Source of the DNA: Candidatus Scalindua sp.
GTDB taxonomy: Bacteria > Planctomycetota > Brocadiia > Brocadiales > Scalinduaceae
Assembly: GCA_021777035.1 (NCBI GenBank)
Contig: JAIQZR010000013.1
Span: 1 to 44,480 of the forward strand
Reading direction: 5' to 3'
Length of the DNA: 44,480 nucleotides
Under the pieces are notes generated by a model. That model was not told the origin of the DNA, did not search any database, and saw only the letters and a list, made by a program, of their open reading frames with translations. The number at the start of each line of letters is the position of its first letter. The first letter of the stretch is position 1. This document shows, in pieces, positions 33,488 through 44,416 of the stretch. The translations under genes were made by a program, and so were the position numbers.

Positions 33488-34714
33488 TCAATGCTCATCA
33501 AGTAGATGCCCTAACTTCTCTTTCTTGGTACGTAAATACTGTTCATTATCCTCCTGTGGTGGAATAACGATGGGGACACGCTCTGTAATTTCCAGGCCAT
33601 AACCAGCCAAAGCAGCAAACTTTTTAGGATTATTTGACAAAAGCTTCATCTTCGTCACTCCTAAATCCCTGAGTATCTGTGCGCCTATCCCGTAATCACG
33701 TTTATCCGCACCGAAGCCGAGTTTCTTATTTGCCTCAACAGTGTCTAGTCCCGTCTCCTGCAATGCGTAAGCGTGCAACTTGCTTTCAAGTCCAATCCCT
33801 CTGCCTTCCTGTCGCATGTAGAGTAAAATGCCCTTGCCCTCTTTTTGAATTATACTTAATGCGCTGTGGAGCTGCTCTCCGCAATCACACCTCAAAGAGC
33901 CAAAGATATCGCCGGTTAAACATTCGTCGTGCACCCGTATTAATACAGGATCTGTCTGGATCGGGGCAGACGTATTATCCATACTGCCAATATTCCCAAG
34001 GCATAAAGCCAGATGCAGATATTCATCAGTAAACGAACGATAAAGGTGTAGAACAAATTTTCCGTATTTTGTCGGAATATTAACAGAAACGCGTTTCTCT
34101 ATCAATCGCTCCTGCTCATGGCGGTATTTAATGATATCCGCAATGGTGCACATCTTCATCTCATGTTTTTCCGCAAACTTTAAAAGCTCCGGAAGTTTTG
34201 ACATAGTCCCATCTTCATTCATGAGTTCACATATTACGGCCGAAGGATGCATACCTGCCATGCGTGCTAAATCTACGGCCCCTTCAGTATGGCCAGCACG
34301 CACCAGAACCCCTCCCTTCTTAGCCATGAGCGGAAAAACGTGTCCAGGCCGGTCAAGATCAGAGGGAACACAATCATCGCTTATCGCCTTTAATATGGTT
34401 GTTGTTCTATCCTTGGTGGATACACCTGTAGTTATGCCTTCTTTCGCATCTATCGTTACCGTAAACGGAGTCTGGAAACCTGAAGTATTATTCTCTACCA
34501 TATGAGTCAATCCGATCTGTTTTGCATGTTCCTCTGATATCGTCAAACATATTATTCCCCTCGCATGCGACAACATAAAATTTATGATATCAGGTGTAAT
34601 TGTTTCTGCAATGATCGTCAAGTCTCCCTCATTTTCGCGACCCTCATCATCAACAACAATAACCATTTTGCCCTGTTTCAGGTCTTCAATAACCTCTGTA
34701 ATTGTGTTAAACAT
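33488..34714 (-). CDS. ribBA: Bifunctional 3,4-dihydroxy-2-butanone-4-phosphate synthase / GTP cyclohydrolase II (RibBA)
   Basis: Provides both riboflavin precursors. The DHBP synthase half (1-200) has the metal/acid segment [10 protein letters not shown] (22-31), SKHD-like TGVSTKDR (96-103) and [10 protein letters not shown] (141-150). The GTP cyclohydrolase II half (205-408) has the zinc cysteines C265, C276 and C278 ([17 protein letters not shown]) and [12 protein letters not shown]. The length of 408 aa is normal and both active sites are complete. It lies 25 bases after pgsA and 9 bases before the aquaporin gene, so it is read from the pgsA promoter. No FMN riboswitch fits in the 25-base gap. 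Confidence 0.97.
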   Translation of the reverse strand: MFNTITEVIEDLKQGKMVIVVDDEGRENEGDLTIIAETITPDIINFMLSHARGIICLTISEEHAKQIGLTHMVENNTSGFQTPFTVTIDAKEGITTGVSTKDRTTTILKAISDDCVPSDLDRPGHVFPLMAKKGGVLVRAGHTEGAVDLARMAGMHPSAVICELMNEDGTMSKLPELLKFAEKHEMKMCTIADIIKYRHEQERLIEKRVSVNIPTKYGKFVLHLYRSFTDEYLHLALCLGNIGSMDNTSAPIQTDPVLIRVHDECLTGDIFGSLRCDCGEQLHSALSIIQKEGKGILLYMRQEGRGIGLESKLHAYALQETGLDTVEANKKLGFGADKRDYGIGAQILRDLGVTKMKLLSNNPKKFAALAGYGLEITERVPIVIPPQEDNEQYLRTKKEKLGHLLDEH

Positions 34715-34739
34715 AATCCAAGCCTTCCTTAATAATTAT

Positions 34740-35309
34740 TTATAATTGCCTAACGCATAAATAGGTATAGTTTACCGCTGACAGTAAAGTAACAGCGACA
34801 ACCACACACCACAGAACTGCAAGGGTGTTCACAGAGATGTGGTTTCCAAGCAACACCGCAATAATCGCCATGAGCTGCAAAAAGGTAGTCAGCTTTCCCA
34901 ATTTATTAGGCTGCCATTTAATTTTACGCTTTATCGAAACAAAGACCGCTAACATACCAAGAGAAAAAAACATTTCCCTGCTTACAATTACAACCAGTAC
35001 CCAAACAGGGAATCTTGGCCCAGACCATAGTTTATCTGAAGAAAGCAAAAAACAGGCAATTAGTAAAAGGAGTTTGTCCGCAGTTGGGTCAAGATATTTA
35101 CCAAAAGTTGTTATTTGCCCTCTTTTACGTGCAAGATATCCATCTAAAACATCACTTAAGCCAATTGCGACTAACACACCTAATGCTATATATCTGTAAA
35201 AGTTATGATGTTGAACCTGAATTAAGCAGATTACAAAAGGAGGGATAAAGCATATTCTGGCAAAGCTGATCAAATTGGGCAGCGTCAGACATTTGTTCAC
35301 TGCGTGCAT
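34740..35309 (-). CDS. pgsA: CDP-diacylglycerol-glycerol-3-phosphate 3-phosphatidyltransferase (PgsA-like)
   Basis: Integral membrane CDP-alcohol phosphatidyltransferase; makes phosphatidylglycerophosphate, the precursor of phosphatidylglycerol. From the ATG at 35309 (189 aa) the full catalytic motif is D53-x2-D56-G57-x2-A60-R61-x8-G70-x3-D74-x3-D78. LTLPNLISFARI before it is the usual family start. The upstream AAGGGA, about 8 bases before this ATG, decides the start; a TTG at 35354 is also in frame. First gene of the pgsA-ribBA-aquaporin operon. The specific alcohol acceptor (glycerol phosphate versus another) is by similarity only. Confidence 0.9.
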   Translation of the reverse strand: MHAVNKCLTLPNLISFARICFIPPFVICLIQVQHHNFYRYIALGVLVAIGLSDVLDGYLARKRGQITTFGKYLDPTADKLLLLIACFLLSSDKLWSGPRFPVWVLVVIVSREMFFSLGMLAVFVSIKRKIKWQPNKLGKLTTFLQLMAIIAVLLGNHISVNTLAVLWCVVVAVTLLSAVNYTYLCVRQL

Positions 35310-35412
35310 AGATTTTCCCTTGTTATTTCGTAGACTTATGCACTCGTTTCTCAATTTACATCAATAAAAAAACAGTCATTTTTTACCTAAGTACTTTCCT
35401 ACGTACTAAGTT

Positions 35413-35440
35413 ATGATAACAGACGCATAAATGCTGTCAA
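35413..35440 (-). promoter_or_regulatory. Sigma-70 promoter of the pgsA operon
   Basis: On the minus strand TTGACA (plus-strand 35435-35440) is followed after 16 bases by TATCAT (35413-35418). It lies about 100 bases before the pgsA start and back to back with the carA promoter; the two -35 boxes are only 18 bases apart. Confidence 0.6.
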
Positions 35441-35458
35441 GTGAAAAAATACTCCATC

Positions 35459-35487
35459 TTGACAGTTAAGTTTGTAACGAGTATTAT
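35459..35487 (+). promoter_or_regulatory. Sigma-70 promoter of carAB
   Basis: TTGACA at 35459-35464 and TATTAT at 35482-35487 with an ideal 17-base spacer, about 50 bases before the carA ATG. It is close to consensus and the best-looking promoter in the window. No pyrimidine attenuator hairpin is visible in the short leader. Confidence 0.75.
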
Positions 35488-35536
35488 TTAAAAAAATTCT
35501 ATTTTTACCCTTATAGATTAAATAATTTTCGTAATA

Positions 35537-36697
35537 ATGAAAACAAAAAAGGCCATTTTAGCCCTATCTGATGGAAAAATTTTTGAAGGAATCTCCTTTG
35601 GCTCCGAAGGAGAAACATCAGGCGAAATCGTATTTAACACCAGTATCACAGGATATCAGGAGATACTTACAGACCCTTCTTATAAGGGCCAGATCGTAAA
35701 CATGACGTATCCATTGATAGGCAACTATGGTATCTGCGAAGAAGACCACGAGTCCAGACAGCCATATGCAGAGGCACTTATCATAAAAGAGCTTAGTCCA
35801 TTCCCCAGTAATTGGCGCTCAAATGTAAGCTTGGACGAGTTCATGAAAAACAGAGGAATTATGGGTATTCAGGGGATAGACACAAGGGCCCTGACAAGAC
35901 ATATAAGAGATTACGGTGAACAGGTTGGTATAATATCTACTATAGACGCAGACCATCAAAGCCTTATTTCGAAAGCGAGTGAATTGCCCGGACTTGAGGG
36001 CAAAGACCTGGTTAAAGAGGTTTCGTGCCAAAAACCTTACAGTTGGGAAGAAGCCGAAATAGAGATCAACACGGCAAGTAAAAGTGCCCATGATCAACCG
36101 GAACATAGTAAACAGTATAAAGTGATAGTCTACGATTGTGGTGTTAAATATAATATCCTGAGAAAGTTGAGAAATCACAATTGTGATGTAACCGTGGTAC
36201 CGGCTTCTACCAGCGCAAAGGAAGTGCTGTCAATGAGCCCTGACGGTATTGTTGTCTCAAACGGTCCCGGAGACCCCGCCGCAGTACCGTACATGGTTGA
36301 AAATATAACCGATATAATAGGTAAAAAACCCGTTATGGGCATTTGCCTCGGGAATCAAATTATAGCTCAGGCATTGGGATACAAAACATTTAAGTTAAAG
36401 TTCGGACACCATGGAGGCAATCAGCCTGTCATGGATTTGAGAACAAAAAAAGTGGCAATTACATCTCAGAATCACTGTTTTGCTATCGATGGAGAATCAT
36501 TAAACAATGGACAGAGTTGCAAATTTGGTAAAGTAGAAATATCTCACATAAATCTTAATGATGAATCCATAGAAGGATTGAGATGCGTGGATGTGCCGGC
36601 GTTTGCCGTTCAGTATCATCCTGAGGCATCACCAGGGCCTCATGATTCAAGTTATATTTTTAATGAATTCATCGAAATGATAGCAAGTTTTCAATAG
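35537..36697 (+). CDS. carA: Carbamoyl-phosphate synthase small (glutaminase) subunit
   Basis: Hydrolyses glutamine and channels ammonia to CarB for arginine and pyrimidine synthesis. The N-terminal CPSase domain has GSEGETSGEIVFNTSITGYQEILTDPSY in order. The class I amidotransferase triad is complete: C270 in GICLGNQ, H361 and E363 in YHPEASPGP. SNGPGDP (241-247) and KFGHHGGN are standard. The length of 386 aa is usual. First gene of carAB; carB follows after 32 bases. In an ammonium-rich anammox cell a glutamine-dependent enzyme is still expected. Confidence 0.97.
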   Translation: MKTKKAILALSDGKIFEGISFGSEGETSGEIVFNTSITGYQEILTDPSYKGQIVNMTYPLIGNYGICEEDHESRQPYAEALIIKELSPFPSNWRSNVSLDEFMKNRGIMGIQGIDTRALTRHIRDYGEQVGIISTIDADHQSLISKASELPGLEGKDLVKEVSCQKPYSWEEAEIEINTASKSAHDQPEHSKQYKVIVYDCGVKYNILRKLRNHNCDVTVVPASTSAKEVLSMSPDGIVVSNGPGDPAAVPYMVENITDIIGKKPVMGICLGNQIIAQALGYKTFKLKFGHHGGNQPVMDLRTKKVAITSQNHCFAIDGESLNNGQSCKFGKVEISHINLNDESIEGLRCVDVPAFAVQYHPEASPGPHDSSYIFNEFIEMIASFQ

Positions 36698-36729
36698 CAA
36701 GGTAAACCGATTGATCAGGTTTTAATAAT

Positions 36730-39700
36730 ATGCCGAAAAGAACTGATATTAAAAAAATACTCATTATTGGCTCAGGTCCAATCGTAATAGGACAGGCGTG
36801 TGAATTCGATTACTCAGGTACTCAAGCATGCAGAGCACTGAGAGAAGAAGGCTACAACATAGTCCTGGTAAACAGTAATCCTGCTACGATCATGACTGAT
36901 CCTGACGTCGCAGACAGTACGTACATCGAACCGATGACGACCGAAATATTAGCAAAAATCATTGAAAAAGAGAGGCCCGACGCCCTGCTTCCAACATTGG
37001 GAGGACAAACAGGACTGAACCTTTCCGTTAGTCTGGCCGAAGAGGGCATTCTTGACAAATATAATGTAGAGCTGATAGGTGCTAAACTGGAAGCTATAAA
37101 CAAGGCTGAAAACAGAAAACAGTTTAAAGAGGCTATGAGCAACATAGGCATTAAGGTTCCGGCAAGCGGCAATGCAAAATCACTTGAAGATGCAAAGGCG
37201 ATTGCGAAAGAGATAAAGTTCCCTGTTATTATTCGACCATCTTTTACGATGGGGGGTATCGGCGGTAACGTTGCTTACAACATAGAAGAATTAGAAGAGT
37301 ACGTTAACTTCGCACTGGAAGCAAGTCCAGTTCATGAAGTACTCATAGAGAGATCTGTTCTGGGATGGAAAGAATACGAACTGGAAGTAATGAGAGACCG
37401 CAAAGATAATGTTGTAATAATCTGTTCCATAGAAAATCTTGATCCCATGGGTGTTCATACCGGCGACAGCATAACCGTGGCCCCGGCGCAGACACTTACT
37501 GATAAGGAATATCAGATAATGAGAGATGCGGCAATCAAGATAATTCGAGAGATCGGGGTTGAAACAGGGGGGTCTAATGTCCAATTTGCAATAAATCCGT
37601 CTGATGGTGAATTAATTGCAATCGAAATGAACCCAAGGGTTTCAAGAAGTTCCGCCCTGGCTTCCAAGGCAACTGGCTTCCCAATCGCAAAGATAGCAGC
37701 GAAACTGGCGGTAGGTTACACGCTTGATGAGATACCAAATGATATTACACGTTATACACCGGCCTCTTTTGAACCTTCTATTGATTATTGTGTAGTAAAA
37801 ATTCCAAAATTCAACTTCGAAAAATTCCCTGATGCAGATCAAACGCTCACTACCCACATGAAGTCAGTTGGCGAAGTAATGGCCATAGGACGTACGTTTA
37901 AAGAGTCTCTGGGCAAAGCAATAAGATCTCTGGAAATAAACCGTTACGGATTATGCGAACATCATAGTAAAGCCGTTCTGAACGATTCGGAGAAAAAAGA
38001 GTTTATAAAGAAGCATCTGTTAAGTCCCTCGTGGGATAGAATATGGTCTGTTGTAGACGGCTTTCGTATAGGAATGACCATTGATGAGATTCATGAAATT
38101 ACCCGAATCGACAAATGGTTTCTGTATAACTTAAAACAGATCCTTGAGCTGGAAGAAGAGATTAAAGACCAGCATAAATCAAGAGACATATCAACCACTT
38201 CAGTAGGTAATACTGAAACTATTAACAATGAACCTCTGATAGATTCTGCTCTTTTAAAGAAGGCAAAACAATATGGCATCTCAGATATTCGGTTGGCAAA
38301 CTTGCTAGACACAAGTGAGTCTGATATTCGAAACTGCCGATGGGAGAACGGGATCCGCCCTGTGTTTAAGGTGGTGGATACGTGTGCGGCAGAATTTCGA
38401 GCATACACTCCTTATTTATATTCAACGTACGAGGCCGAATGTGAAGCTGCCCCTACATCAAAGAAGAAAATAATTATCTTGGGAAGCGGTCCTAATCGTA
38501 TTGGACAGGGTATCGAATTTGACTACTGTTGTGTGCATGGAGTATTGGCATTAAAAGAGATGGGATTTGAGACAATCATGGTTAATTGTAATCCGGAGAC
38601 CGTAAGTACAGATTACGATATATCTGATAGATTATATTTCGAACCCCTTACTTTTGAGGATGTGATTGAAATAGTTGAAAAAGAAAAACCGGTAGGCGTT
38701 ATTGTGCAATTTGGAGGACAAACCCCTTTGAAACTGGCAGTACCGTTGTATAATGCAGGTGTCAAGATCCTTGGCACATCACCAGATAGTATTGACATGG
38801 CGGAAAATCGCGAAAGGTTCGCGGAGCTTCTGTCCAAGCTTGATCTTCTGCAGCCTGAAAATGGAAACGCAAGATCATTTACAGAAGCTGAAAAAATTGC
38901 AGCGTCAATAGGTTATCCGGTGTTGATTAGGCCCTCATATGTTTTGGGCGGCAGAGCCATGAGGGTCGTTTTTGATAAAAACGAACTTGAAGAGTATATG
39001 ACGCATGCTGTTGACGTTTCTCCTGAACATCCGGTTTTAATAGATAAATTTCTGGAGGGGGCAATTGAGATAGACGTTGATGCCGTGTGTGACGGTGAAG
39101 AGGTCTTTGTTGGCGGTGTCATGGAGCATATAGAAGAGGCCGGCGTACATTCAGGGGATAGCGCGTGTTCCTTGCCCCCTTATTCTATTGAAGAGGATGT
39201 TATTGAAAAGATAAAATCCCAGACGAAGGCACTGGCTTTAGAAATGAAAGTCCTTGGTATTATTAATATTCAATTTGCCGTAAAAGACAACGTTGTGTAT
39301 GTCCTGGAAGTAAATCCACGTGGATCAAGAACAATACCGTTTGTCAGCAAGGCTATTGGCATACCACTTGCTAAAATAGCATCTCAGGTTATTGCAGGAC
39401 GCAAACTAAAGGAGTTGAATATATGCAATAATAGGAAAGGCCGACATGTTGCCGTTAAGGAAGCGGTTTTCCCATTTGTTAGATTTCATGGCACCGATAC
39501 CATCCTCGGACCGGAGATGAAATCAACTGGTGAAGTTATGGGAATTGATACTGATTTCGGGAAAGCGTTTGCCAAAGCACAGATGGCTGTAGATGGAGGA
39601 ATTCCTCTGTCTGGTACAGTTTTTATAAGCGTCAGGGACAAAGATAAAGCTCCTATAGCAGATATCGCCCGCAAACTTCATAATTTAGGTTTTAAAATTT

Positions 39701-40008
39701 TTGCTACCAAAGAAACTGCAAAGGCAATCTCAGAAAAAGGCACTCCAGTCACCACCGTCCTTAAAGAACATGAGGGACGTCCTAACGTGATAGATCATCT
39801 GAAAAATAATGATATTCAAATGGTAATTAATACGGCCGAAGGAAAGCTTTCACAAAAAAATTCTTACAATATACGACGGAACGCAGTTGTGTCCGGCATC
39901 CCTTACTTTACAACTGTTCCAGGAGCTATCGCTGCAGAGAGTGCTATCAGATCAGTTTTAAGTGGGGAGCTCGACGTCAAGCCGATTCAAGAATACTACA
40001 TGGAATGA
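36730..40008 (+). CDS. carB: Carbamoyl-phosphate synthase large subunit
   Basis: Makes carbamoyl phosphate from bicarbonate, ammonia and two ATP. Two homologous ATP-grasp halves are visible: the first with [17 protein letters not shown] (15-31), [12 protein letters not shown] and [20 protein letters not shown]; the second with [28 protein letters not shown] and [16 protein letters not shown]. An oligomerisation part lies between (about 410-560) and a C-terminal MGS-like regulatory domain from about 950. At 1092 aa it is slightly longer than the usual 1070-1080 because of a small hydrophilic insert near 475-500. It is followed by 285 bases of non-coding DNA. Confidence 0.98.
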   Translation: MPKRTDIKKILIIGSGPIVIGQACEFDYSGTQACRALREEGYNIVLVNSNPATIMTDPDVADSTYIEPMTTEILAKIIEKERPDALLPTLGGQTGLNLSVSLAEEGILDKYNVELIGAKLEAINKAENRKQFKEAMSNIGIKVPASGNAKSLEDAKAIAKEIKFPVIIRPSFTMGGIGGNVAYNIEELEEYVNFALEASPVHEVLIERSVLGWKEYELEVMRDRKDNVVIICSIENLDPMGVHTGDSITVAPAQTLTDKEYQIMRDAAIKIIREIGVETGGSNVQFAINPSDGELIAIEMNPRVSRSSALASKATGFPIAKIAAKLAVGYTLDEIPNDITRYTPASFEPSIDYCVVKIPKFNFEKFPDADQTLTTHMKSVGEVMAIGRTFKESLGKAIRSLEINRYGLCEHHSKAVLNDSEKKEFIKKHLLSPSWDRIWSVVDGFRIGMTIDEIHEITRIDKWFLYNLKQILELEEEIKDQHKSRDISTTSVGNTETINNEPLIDSALLKKAKQYGISDIRLANLLDTSESDIRNCRWENGIRPVFKVVDTCAAEFRAYTPYLYSTYEAECEAAPTSKKKIIILGSGPNRIGQGIEFDYCCVHGVLALKEMGFETIMVNCNPETVSTDYDISDRLYFEPLTFEDVIEIVEKEKPVGVIVQFGGQTPLKLAVPLYNAGVKILGTSPDSIDMAENRERFAELLSKLDLLQPENGNARSFTEAEKIAASIGYPVLIRPSYVLGGRAMRVVFDKNELEEYMTHAVDVSPEHPVLIDKFLEGAIEIDVDAVCDGEEVFVGGVMEHIEEAGVHSGDSACSLPPYSIEEDVIEKIKSQTKALALEMKVLGIINIQFAVKDNVVYVLEVNPRGSRTIPFVSKAIGIPLAKIASQVIAGRKLKELNICNNRKGRHVAVKEAVFPFVRFHGTDTILGPEMKSTGEVMGIDTDFGKAFAKAQMAVDGGIPLSGTVFISVRDKDKAPIADIARKLHNLGFKIFATKETAKAISEKGTPVTTVLKEHEGRPNVIDHLKNNDIQMVINTAEGKLSQKNSYNIRRNAVVSGIPYFTTVPGAIAAESAIRSVLSGELDVKPIQEYYME

Positions 40009-40142
40009 ACTCTTAACCTCGCATCATATATTGGGTGCCAAATAATAAATGCATATCATATATCTGTAATAGTTTGTCCGAAACTTACCTCATACTTGTA
40101 ATTTTACCATGTCAGACTAAATAGCCAGACTTCTGATTTGGG

Positions 40143-40171
40143 TTGACACCATTTTTTAAATTTGGTTTAAT
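40143..40171 (+). promoter_or_regulatory. Sigma-70 promoter of secA
   Basis: TTGACA at 40143-40148 and TTTAAT at 40166-40171 with a 17-base spacer in very AT-rich DNA. The predicted leader to the secA ATG is about 115 bases and contains the two-copy repeat at 40200-40268. Confidence 0.6.
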
Positions 40172-40199
40172 TTAGTTTTTCAATTTTTTAAATAACCTA

Positions 40200-40268
40200 C
40201 CCCGCAGCAAGCTGACGGGGTATTAATCCGAATATTATTTTCCATTCGCAGCAAGCTGCAGGGAATTA
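40200..40268 (+). repeat. Two-copy hairpin repeat in the secA leader
   Basis: The 12-base core CGCAGCAAGCTG occurs at 40203-40214 and 40247-40258, a 44-base period. Each copy is followed by GGG and ATTA after two or three bases. Copy 1 can fold as CCCCG-CAGC-AAG-CTG-ACGGGG; copy 2 has lost the flanking GC arm. It is too short for a CRISPR array. It may be a decayed dispersed repeat or a regulatory hairpin pair in the leader. The rest of 40009-40293 shows only the promoter. Confidence 0.65.
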
Positions 40269-40293
40269 AACCCAGAGAGATTAAATCATATAA

Positions 40294-42903
40294 ATGAGTA
40301 TTTTTACAAAGTTATTTGGCACTGCCAGCGACCGGATTTTAAAAAGTCTGAAGCCGACAGTAGAACACATAAATTCACTTGAAAGCGATTTGCAGGCGTT
40401 AACCGACGCAGAAGTCAGACAAAAGACTGATACGTTCAGGGAACGACTTGCTGCCGGAGAGACACTGGATGATCTCTTGCCAGAGGCTTTTGCCGTTGCC
40501 AGAGAAGCTAGCAGAAGGGTGTTACTAGTGCCCAATGCAGACAGCCCGGACAAAACCATGAGGCATTTTGATGTTCAGCTGATTGGAGGAATTGTATTAC
40601 ACAGAGGAAACATTGCAGAGATGACAACTGGTGAAGGTAAAACACTTGTCGCAACATTACCGGCTTATCTCAATGCCCTTGGAGGCAAAGGCGTTCACGT
40701 CGTTACCGTAAATGACTACCTCGCCAATAGAGATATGAATTGGATGTTACCAATGTATGAATTCCTCGGCCTTTCAGCGGGCGCAATACAAAGCAATCAG
40801 AGCTACGATGATAAAAAGGCCGCTTACAAAGCAGATATCACTTATGGCACCAATAATGAGTTTGGTTTTGATTACCTACGGGATAATATGAGAGTGCACA
40901 TTGAAGAACAGGTGCAGGGAACATTAAACTATGCTATTGTTGACGAGGTAGACAGTATCCTGATCGACGAAGCGAGGACACCCCTTATAATCTCAGGGCC
41001 ATCTGACGAATCCACGGAGAAATACTATACCGCTGACAAAATTGCCAGGAAGTTGAAACGAGACAAACATTTTGAAGTAAAAGAAAAAGAAAAGGGTGTC
41101 AATTTAACTGATGAAGGAATTGGTTTTGTAGAAAAAGAACTTGGCGTCGACAGTATATATTCTGATATCCATATGGATTGGCCTCACTACATAGAACAGG
41201 GTCTACGTGCTCATTCGCTGTTTATGATAGATACCGATTATGTTGTCCAAGGTAAAGATGTGGTCATCGTTGACGAATTTACTGGAAGGTTGATGGAAGG
41301 CAGAATGTGGAGTGATGGGCTTCACCAGGCAATTCAGGCAAAAGAACATTTAAAGATAAAAGAAGAGAGTCAGACACTTGCAACAATAACACTTCAGAAT
41401 TTTTACCGTCTCTATAACAAGCTTTCAGGGATGACTGGTACGGCTTTTACGGAAGCGGCTGAATTTGCCAAAATATACGGATTGGGAGTGGATGTTATAC
41501 CAACAAACAAGCCTTTACAGCGACAACACTATCCGGATCGAATATATGGCACGGGAAAAGAAAAAGAGAATGCTACAATCGAAGAGATAGTTGAAGTACA
41601 TGAAAAAGGCCAACCGATACTGGTAGGAACCATTTCAATAGAAAAGTCTGAAATGTTCAGTAATGCACTCAGAAGGCGTGGCATAGAACACGAAGTCCTC
41701 AACGCGAAAAATCATGAACGGGAAGCCGCAATAATTGCAAAGGCAGGGCAAAGAGGAAATGTTACAATCGCAACAAATATGGCCGGAAGGGGAACAGACA
41801 TTGTCCTGGGCGAAGGAGTGGTAGAGTTGGGCGGCCTCCATGTAATAGGGACTGAAAGGCATGAAGCACGGCGTATTGACAATCAATTGCGAGGTCGTAC
41901 CGGACGCCAGGGAGATCCAGGTTCATCACGATTCTACGTCTCACTCGAAGATGACTTAATGCGTATTTTTGCGCCAGAGAGAGTAGGAGGTATACTAAGA
42001 AAGTTTGGTATGACTGATGGCATGGCAATAGAGCACTCCATGGTATCCAAGTCTATCGAAAGGGCACAAAAAAAGGTTGAACAGCATAATTTTGAAATAC
42101 GTAAAAACCTTCTTGAGTATGACGAGGTGATGGACGAACAAAGAAAAACTATTTACACGTGGCGACAAAGGGTTCTTGCTCAGGAAGCCATCCGAGAAGA
42201 TCTGCTTAAAATGATTGAAGAGAGCATCGTGGAAACTGTAGATTATTATATCGATCCAAAATTACACACTGACGAATGGGATGTGGATGGTCTGCTTGAC
42301 TGGTATAAACAGAAATTCGATATATTAATTGACCTAAAAAAACACAATATAGAAACAAAGGGAAATATTGAAGACCTGTTGCTTGATACTGCCTGTGAAG
42401 CTTATGGAGAGAAAGAGAATGAAATCGGTGCAGAAGAACTTAGAAAAGTAGAGCAAATTCTCTTACTTGAAAAAGTTGATACTAAGTGGAAAGATCATCT
42501 CTATGCAATGGATCACTTGAAATCAGGTATAGGGCTGAGAGGTTACGCACAAGTTGATCCAAAGATAGAATACAAACGTGAAGCACTGATAATGTTCGAA
42601 AGTATGATGTCATCTATCAGGGAAGAAGTTACGGATCTTATATTTAAGTTACGGGTCAGGCCGGAAACAATTGATAGTAAAGGTGTATATAATGCTGACA
42701 ACTTTGTCTACCAGGACTCTCAAAATACCATGCCTGAAATTCCAGTCCAAAATAGGGGAAGGGATGAGGCGATGACAACCAATAGTGGCCAAGCTAAACA
42801 GCGGCCGGAACCAATTCGTACCGGTGTTAAAGTTGGCAGAAATCAACCTTGCCCATGCGGAAGCGGAAAAAAACATAAACAATGCTGTGGCAAAAATGGA
42901 TAA
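40294..42903 (+). CDS. secA: Preprotein translocase ATPase SecA
   Basis: Motor of the Sec pathway; pushes unfolded preproteins through SecYEG. The DEAD-like motor has Walker A MTTGEGKT (110-117, K116) and DEVD (217-220), with [17 protein letters not shown] between them. [10 protein letters not shown] and [29 protein letters not shown] complete the second nucleotide fold. The C-terminal tail ends in a zinc-binding SEC-C motif with C853, C855, C864 and C865, which binds SecB or ribosomes in relatives. The length of 869 aa is normal. In anammox cells it must serve export across both cytoplasmic and anammoxosome membranes. It begins a secA-waaA arrangement. Confidence 0.98.
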   Translation: MSIFTKLFGTASDRILKSLKPTVEHINSLESDLQALTDAEVRQKTDTFRERLAAGETLDDLLPEAFAVAREASRRVLLVPNADSPDKTMRHFDVQLIGGIVLHRGNIAEMTTGEGKTLVATLPAYLNALGGKGVHVVTVNDYLANRDMNWMLPMYEFLGLSAGAIQSNQSYDDKKAAYKADITYGTNNEFGFDYLRDNMRVHIEEQVQGTLNYAIVDEVDSILIDEARTPLIISGPSDESTEKYYTADKIARKLKRDKHFEVKEKEKGVNLTDEGIGFVEKELGVDSIYSDIHMDWPHYIEQGLRAHSLFMIDTDYVVQGKDVVIVDEFTGRLMEGRMWSDGLHQAIQAKEHLKIKEESQTLATITLQNFYRLYNKLSGMTGTAFTEAAEFAKIYGLGVDVIPTNKPLQRQHYPDRIYGTGKEKENATIEEIVEVHEKGQPILVGTISIEKSEMFSNALRRRGIEHEVLNAKNHEREAAIIAKAGQRGNVTIATNMAGRGTDIVLGEGVVELGGLHVIGTERHEARRIDNQLRGRTGRQGDPGSSRFYVSLEDDLMRIFAPERVGGILRKFGMTDGMAIEHSMVSKSIERAQKKVEQHNFEIRKNLLEYDEVMDEQRKTIYTWRQRVLAQEAIREDLLKMIEESIVETVDYYIDPKLHTDEWDVDGLLDWYKQKFDILIDLKKHNIETKGNIEDLLLDTACEAYGEKENEIGAEELRKVEQILLLEKVDTKWKDHLYAMDHLKSGIGLRGYAQVDPKIEYKREALIMFESMMSSIREEVTDLIFKLRVRPETIDSKGVYNADNFVYQDSQNTMPEIPVQNRGRDEAMTTNSGQAKQRPEPIRTGVKVGRNQPCPCGSGKKHKQCCGKNG

Positions 42904-42977
42904 GCCGGTAACGGCACCAGCGTTAGTACCATAATCTTTACATTAATTATTATTCAAATATCAATGAACGCAACAAG

Positions 42978-44276
42978 ATGCCATTAATCTTTGATTCAAT
43001 TTATCTAACCGCATCTTTATTAGGCTCACCATATTTATTATTCAAAATATTAACAAGCAAGCGATATCGTTCGGGGTTGAATCAAAGATTTGGGATAATA
43101 ACGGAAAGGCGGAGCAACAAGCCAGGTATATGGGTACACGGAGCATCTGTGGGAGAAGTAATTACTGCAAAAAGTATTGTAGAGAGGATTGAAGAGGAAT
43201 TCCCTGAATGGGAGACCTTTATCTCTACGACGACAAATACAGGATTCTCAGTCGCTGAAAGGGTTTTTCCTGATAAGACGGTTTTCTTTTTCCCTATAGA
43301 TCTGAGCAGAATAACAAAGAAAGTCCTTTTAAGAAAAAAGCCTGGCTTTATCCTCCTGATAGAACTTGAAATATGGCCAAATTTTTTAATATCAGCTTAT
43401 AAAAAGAAAATACCCGTTATCATAGTTAACGGAAGGATATCCAATAAATCTCTTGTGGCATACCGAGCCATCAGTCTTATTTCAAAGGATTTTCGTAATA
43501 GCCTGATCAATGAGACGAATATTATTTGCGCCAGAACTGAGCTTGACGCACAGCGATTTCGAGATTTAGGCATACCCGGCAAACAAGTCTTTGTTACCGG
43601 TACAATGAAATATGACAATATTCCAAACCATATTGATGAAAATGTCAGTAAGGAACTGGCAGAATTGTTCCATATTAACGATGATGATTTAGTTCTTATT
43701 GGTGGAAGCACACATGCGGGTGAGGAAGAAATTTTAATCAGAATATTTGAAAGGTTGAGTAAAGCCTGTCCAAATTTGAAATTAATCTTAGCGCCAAGAC
43801 ATATTGAAAGAACCAGAGACGTTTCCCGATTGATAGGGAAAATGGGTTTTGTTCCAGTGCTGAAAACTGAGGTAGAACACTCCCGTTACAAATGGAAAAA
43901 CACAAAGAGTGAAATTATACTAATTGATACTGTAGGTGATTTAGAGAGGGTCTATTCTATATCAAATTACGTTTTTGTGGGAAAGAGTCTGGTACCATCC
44001 GGAGGTCAAAATATGATGGAACCGGCAGGGTTGGGAAAACCGGTAATCTTTGGCCCGCATACGTTTAATTTCAAAGAAGAAGCAGACCTTCTGCTTGAAA
44101 ATAATGCTGCCAAAATGGTTAAAACAGAAAATGAACTTTTTAAAACAGTTGAGTTTTTAATAAGGAGCCCTGAAGCGGCAAAGCAAATGGGGCTTAAAGC
44201 GCAAAAGGTGGTTAATGAAAAAAGAGGTGCAACAGACAGGAATATAGAGATAATAAGAAATGTTATAAAGAATTAA
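42978..44276 (+). CDS. waaA: 3-deoxy-D-manno-octulosonic acid (Kdo) transferase
   Basis: Adds Kdo from CMP-Kdo to lipid A precursor at the inner membrane. An N-terminal hydrophobic segment (about 5-22) is followed by RFGI and VHGASVGEV, with the catalytic base E60. IELEIWPNF, IVNGRIS, VTGTMKYD and GGSTHAGEEE follow, and the CMP site region SLVPSGGQNMMEPAGLGKPVIFGPH is intact. The length of 432 aa is typical. It lies 74 bases after secA and indicates an LPS-type outer membrane. It is followed by a hairpin and metK. Confidence 0.96.
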   Translation: MPLIFDSIYLTASLLGSPYLLFKILTSKRYRSGLNQRFGIITERRSNKPGIWVHGASVGEVITAKSIVERIEEEFPEWETFISTTTNTGFSVAERVFPDKTVFFFPIDLSRITKKVLLRKKPGFILLIELEIWPNFLISAYKKKIPVIIVNGRISNKSLVAYRAISLISKDFRNSLINETNIICARTELDAQRFRDLGIPGKQVFVTGTMKYDNIPNHIDENVSKELAELFHINDDDLVLIGGSTHAGEEEILIRIFERLSKACPNLKLILAPRHIERTRDVSRLIGKMGFVPVLKTEVEHSRYKWKNTKSEIILIDTVGDLERVYSISNYVFVGKSLVPSGGQNMMEPAGLGKPVIFGPHTFNFKEEADLLLENNAAKMVKTENELFKTVEFLIRSPEAAKQMGLKAQKVVNEKRGATDRNIEIIRNVIKN

Positions 44277-44322
44277 CTACTCGTTTTATCTTGTGAGACA
44301 AAAAAAGTAACAGAAGATTTAA

Positions 44323-44340
44323 GGCAGTTTTCAAACTGCC
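44323..44340 (+). other. Short perfect hairpin between waaA and metK
   Basis: GGCAGTTT and AAACTGCC with a two-base loop, 46 bases after the waaA stop. It is followed by ATCTTATATTTATT, not a real T-run. It may be a weak terminator or a leader element of metK. I do not recognise a SAM riboswitch around it. Confidence 0.45.
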
Positions 44341-44416
44341 ATCTTATATTTATTATGGCAATTCATCAAAAGAGATTGAGTTTTATCAAAAACTTTGGAA
44401 AGGAAAAGAGAATCAA

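Noticed and set aside
34131-34505. 124-codon plus-strand open frame inside ribBA
   Set aside because: It is antisense to the DHBP synthase domain, whose active-site motifs are complete on the minus strand.
34715-34739. FMN riboswitch before ribBA
   Set aside because: The gap to pgsA is only 25 bases, too short for an RFN element, and none is visible before pgsA.
40200-40268. Possible CRISPR repeat pair
   Set aside because: Only two short copies with a 44-base period, no further repeats and no cas genes.
44277-44416. SAM riboswitch before metK
   Set aside because: Only one short hairpin is visible; I see none of the conserved core or multi-helix layout of known SAM riboswitches.
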